NCBI GenBank assembly: GCA_023300065.1
Contig: JALZWJ010000002.1
Coordinates: 1 to 6,582, forward strand
Length of the DNA: 6,582 nt
Reading direction: 5' to 3'
Source of the DNA: Akkermansiaceae bacterium
GTDB lineage: Bacteria; Verrucomicrobiota; Verrucomicrobiia; Verrucomicrobiales; Akkermansiaceae
A model generated the notes under the pieces. The model saw nothing but the letters and a program-made list of their open reading frames with translations. It did not search any database and was not told the origin of the DNA. Both the position numbers and the translations under genes were made by a program. This document shows positions 5,569 through 6,582 of this stretch, piece after piece; within the stretch, counting starts at the first letter, position 1, and each line of letters opens with the position of its first letter.

Positions 5569-6261
5569 GTGAAGCCCTATACCCAACTGGACAAAACGAG
5601 TCTGCCCGATGGAAACTTGCTCGCCCTCTATGAGCAAGATGGGGAACTCATCCTAGAATACAACGGGTTGGTCTTGATGAGCACAAATCTGACATGGTCC
5701 GAGCAGATGCTGGCGGACTTAGGCTGTGTCGATTTGTTGGAGGGAGCTGCGAACCGGCCAGAGCATCCGCGCGTGCTGATTGGCGGCTTGGGAATGGGAT
5801 TCACGCTCAAGCGAGTTTTGGAGTTGGTGGGCTCGCCGGCCACCGTCGATGTTGCGGAATTGATGAGTCGTGTCATCGAGTGGAACCGCACCTACCTCGT
5901 TGAGCACAACGGTCCCTTGCTCGAAGATCCCAGGACGAACGTCATTCTGGCGGATCTCTTTGACTGCCTCGGAGAAGGTGAAAAATACGATGTGATCCTG
6001 ATCGATATCGACGACACCCCCGACGCGCTCATCACGGTGGATAATGGCAAACTCTACACGCCAAGCTTTATGTCACTGCTGCGGGAGTCACTCAATCCGG
6101 GCGGCTGTCTGGCCTACTGGATGGCCATCCCCTCACCGAAACTCGAGATGGCCTTGAAGAAAGCCGGCTTCAATCTAGAAGAGCATCCGATGCCCGCCCA
6201 TGAGCATTCAGAAGAAGCGACCCACCGAGTCTACGTGGCGCGTCTGGGGGCGTCGTCGTAA
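5569..6261 (+). CDS. Spermidine synthase-like (SpeE-fold) protein, probably not a classical aminopropyltransferase
   Basis: A 230-aa protein with the Rossmann fold shared by spermidine synthases and SAM methyltransferases. Residues 2-50 form the short beta-rich N-terminal part (KPYTQLDK...PDG...LMSTNLTWSEQ). Next come RVLIGGLGMGFTLKRVLEL (68-86), the nucleotide-binding loop; VDVAELMSRVIEWNR (93-107) with ribose-type Glu97; NVILADLFD (124-132); YDVILIDIDDTPDAL (140-154); and LNPGGCLAYW (175-184). Classical SpeE carries GGGDGG with an Asp that binds polyamine, and a YDxIxxDSxDP motif; here the loop reads GGLGMG and the second site DIDDTP. I therefore doubt it makes spermidine; many such proteins are simply labelled spermidine synthase. 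I chose GTG at 5569 because relatives I recall begin MKPW.. followed by PDG; GTG at 5542 (239 aa) or TTG at 5551 are alternatives, as no Shine-Dalgarno decides. It is divergent from the PRMT-like gene. Confidence 0.85.
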   Translation: MKPYTQLDKTSLPDGNLLALYEQDGELILEYNGLVLMSTNLTWSEQMLADLGCVDLLEGAANRPEHPRVLIGGLGMGFTLKRVLELVGSPATVDVAELMSRVIEWNRTYLVEHNGPLLEDPRTNVILADLFDCLGEGEKYDVILIDIDDTPDALITVDNGKLYTPSFMSLLRESLNPGGCLAYWMAIPSPKLEMALKKAGFNLEEHPMPAHEHSEEATHRVYVARLGASS

Positions 6262-6291
6262 GGGAAACGCGGAATGAGGTCAGGGCAGCGA

Positions 6292-6325
6292 GAAATCCTA
6301 ATTTCTAAATTTTGAAGCTCGAAAC
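6292..6325 (-). repeat. 34-base inverted repeat, right arm
   Basis: The mirror copy of 5480-5513: 32 of 34 positions match in reverse complement, with the two mismatches together at 6317-6318. It starts 30 bases after the stop codon of the spermidine-synthase-like gene. AT-rich sequence of similar texture continues to about 6356, so the repeat unit may be longer than the matching part. Confidence 0.85.
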
Positions 6326-6338
6326 AAATTCAAAGCTC

Positions 6339-6350
6339 AAAGGATTGAAA
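6339..6350 (-). repeat. Outer inverted repeat, right arm
   Basis: AAAGGATTGAAA, the exact reverse complement of 5382-5393. It lies 13 bases outside the right 34-base arm, whereas the left counterpart is separated from its 34-base arm by 86 bases that contain the GC-rich hairpin. Confidence 0.45.
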
Positions 6351-6464
6351 TCCAAAACGGGAAGAGACTTGAACTCTCCGAGCACTCCTCAAGCCCCTCT
6401 ACCAATCCCCAAGAACCCAAGCCCGAATCTGCCCCCCTCAACCACGACGGTGTGCCCCTTGGGT

Positions 6465-6493
6465 ATTCGTGGAAATCCGTGCGATCCGTGGTT
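6465..6493 (+). repeat. Short tandem repeat of ATYCGTG units
   Basis: Three units follow directly: ATTCGTGGAA (6465-6474), ATCCGTGCG (6475-6483) and ATCCGTGGTT (6484-6493). The reverse complement reads AACCACGGAT...CACGGAT, a sequence style I recall as a widespread dispersed intergenic repeat in several bacterial phyla. AACCACG at 6440-6446 also pairs with CGTGGTT at 6487-6493, so a hairpin is possible. Confidence 0.6.
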
Positions 6494-6582
6494 TATCTTG
6501 ATCGACCTGCCAGTCGCTTTTGAAGATGCGATAGGCCACGAAACTAAGAAACGGAAGTCACGGCCCAGTCGAGCGTCTCACC

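Larger units (their letters stand above)
6262..6582. other. Gene-free end of the window, repeat-rich
   Basis: After the spermidine-synthase-like stop I find no convincing gene and no clear intrinsic terminator. From 6292 to about 6356 the DNA is AT-rich and loosely periodic (GAAGCTCGAAAC, CAAAGCTCAAAG), and includes the inverted-repeat arms. From 6465 to 6493 there is a short tandem repeat. On the minus strand an open frame enters from the right edge and stops at 6544 after only 12 codons; it could be the end of a gene outside the window but is too short to call. Confidence 0.5.

Noticed and set aside
5480..6325. Insertion sequence or transposon bounded by the inverted repeats
   Set aside because: No transposase is encoded, the enclosed gene is a metabolic-type enzyme, and no target-site duplication is visible; the arms are kept as repeats only.
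6544..6582. Twelve-codon minus-strand frame entering from the right edge and ending in TAG
   Set aside because: It could be the C-terminus of a gene outside the window (ends ...LDWAVTSVS), but it is too short to tell from chance.

Overview
The window looks like a piece of a bacterial chromosome, most likely from Verrucomicrobiota. That guess rests on three things: none of the genes has a recognisable Shine-Dalgarno sequence, accA sits behind a LysM protein, and the intergenic DNA is rich in short repeats of a kind I associate with that phylum. It cannot be proved from this window. I see no rRNA, tRNA, CRISPR array, transposase, integrase or phage gene.

Left part (1-2509): a clear intrinsic terminator closes an off-window gene. 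A tight three-gene plus-strand cluster follows: a 174-aa protein of unknown function, a membrane-anchored protein with a TPR-like segment, a LysM domain and an apparently dead L,D-transpeptidase-like domain, and accA (carboxyltransferase alpha subunit of acetyl-CoA carboxylase). Gaps of 17 and 25 bases suggest one transcript joining envelope and fatty-acid functions.

Middle part (2510-4361): a gene-free stretch of about 510 bases with hairpins and a possible G-quadruplex; an NlpC/P60-type lipoprotein, probably a peptidoglycan hydrolase; a 304-base spacer with a long, nearly perfect bidirectional terminator; and a short unrecognised gene.

Right part (4362-6582): two enzymes with S-adenosylmethionine-type folds, divergently transcribed. 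The minus-strand gene encodes a full-length homologue of eukaryotic type I protein arginine methyltransferases, with nearly all the hallmark motifs; this is the most remarkable item here. The plus-strand gene encodes a spermidine-synthase-like protein that lacks the canonical aminopropyltransferase motifs. That gene is bracketed by a 34-base inverted repeat (32 of 34 matching) inside a second, 12-base inverted repeat. The last 320 bases hold no convincing gene, only repeat-type sequence.
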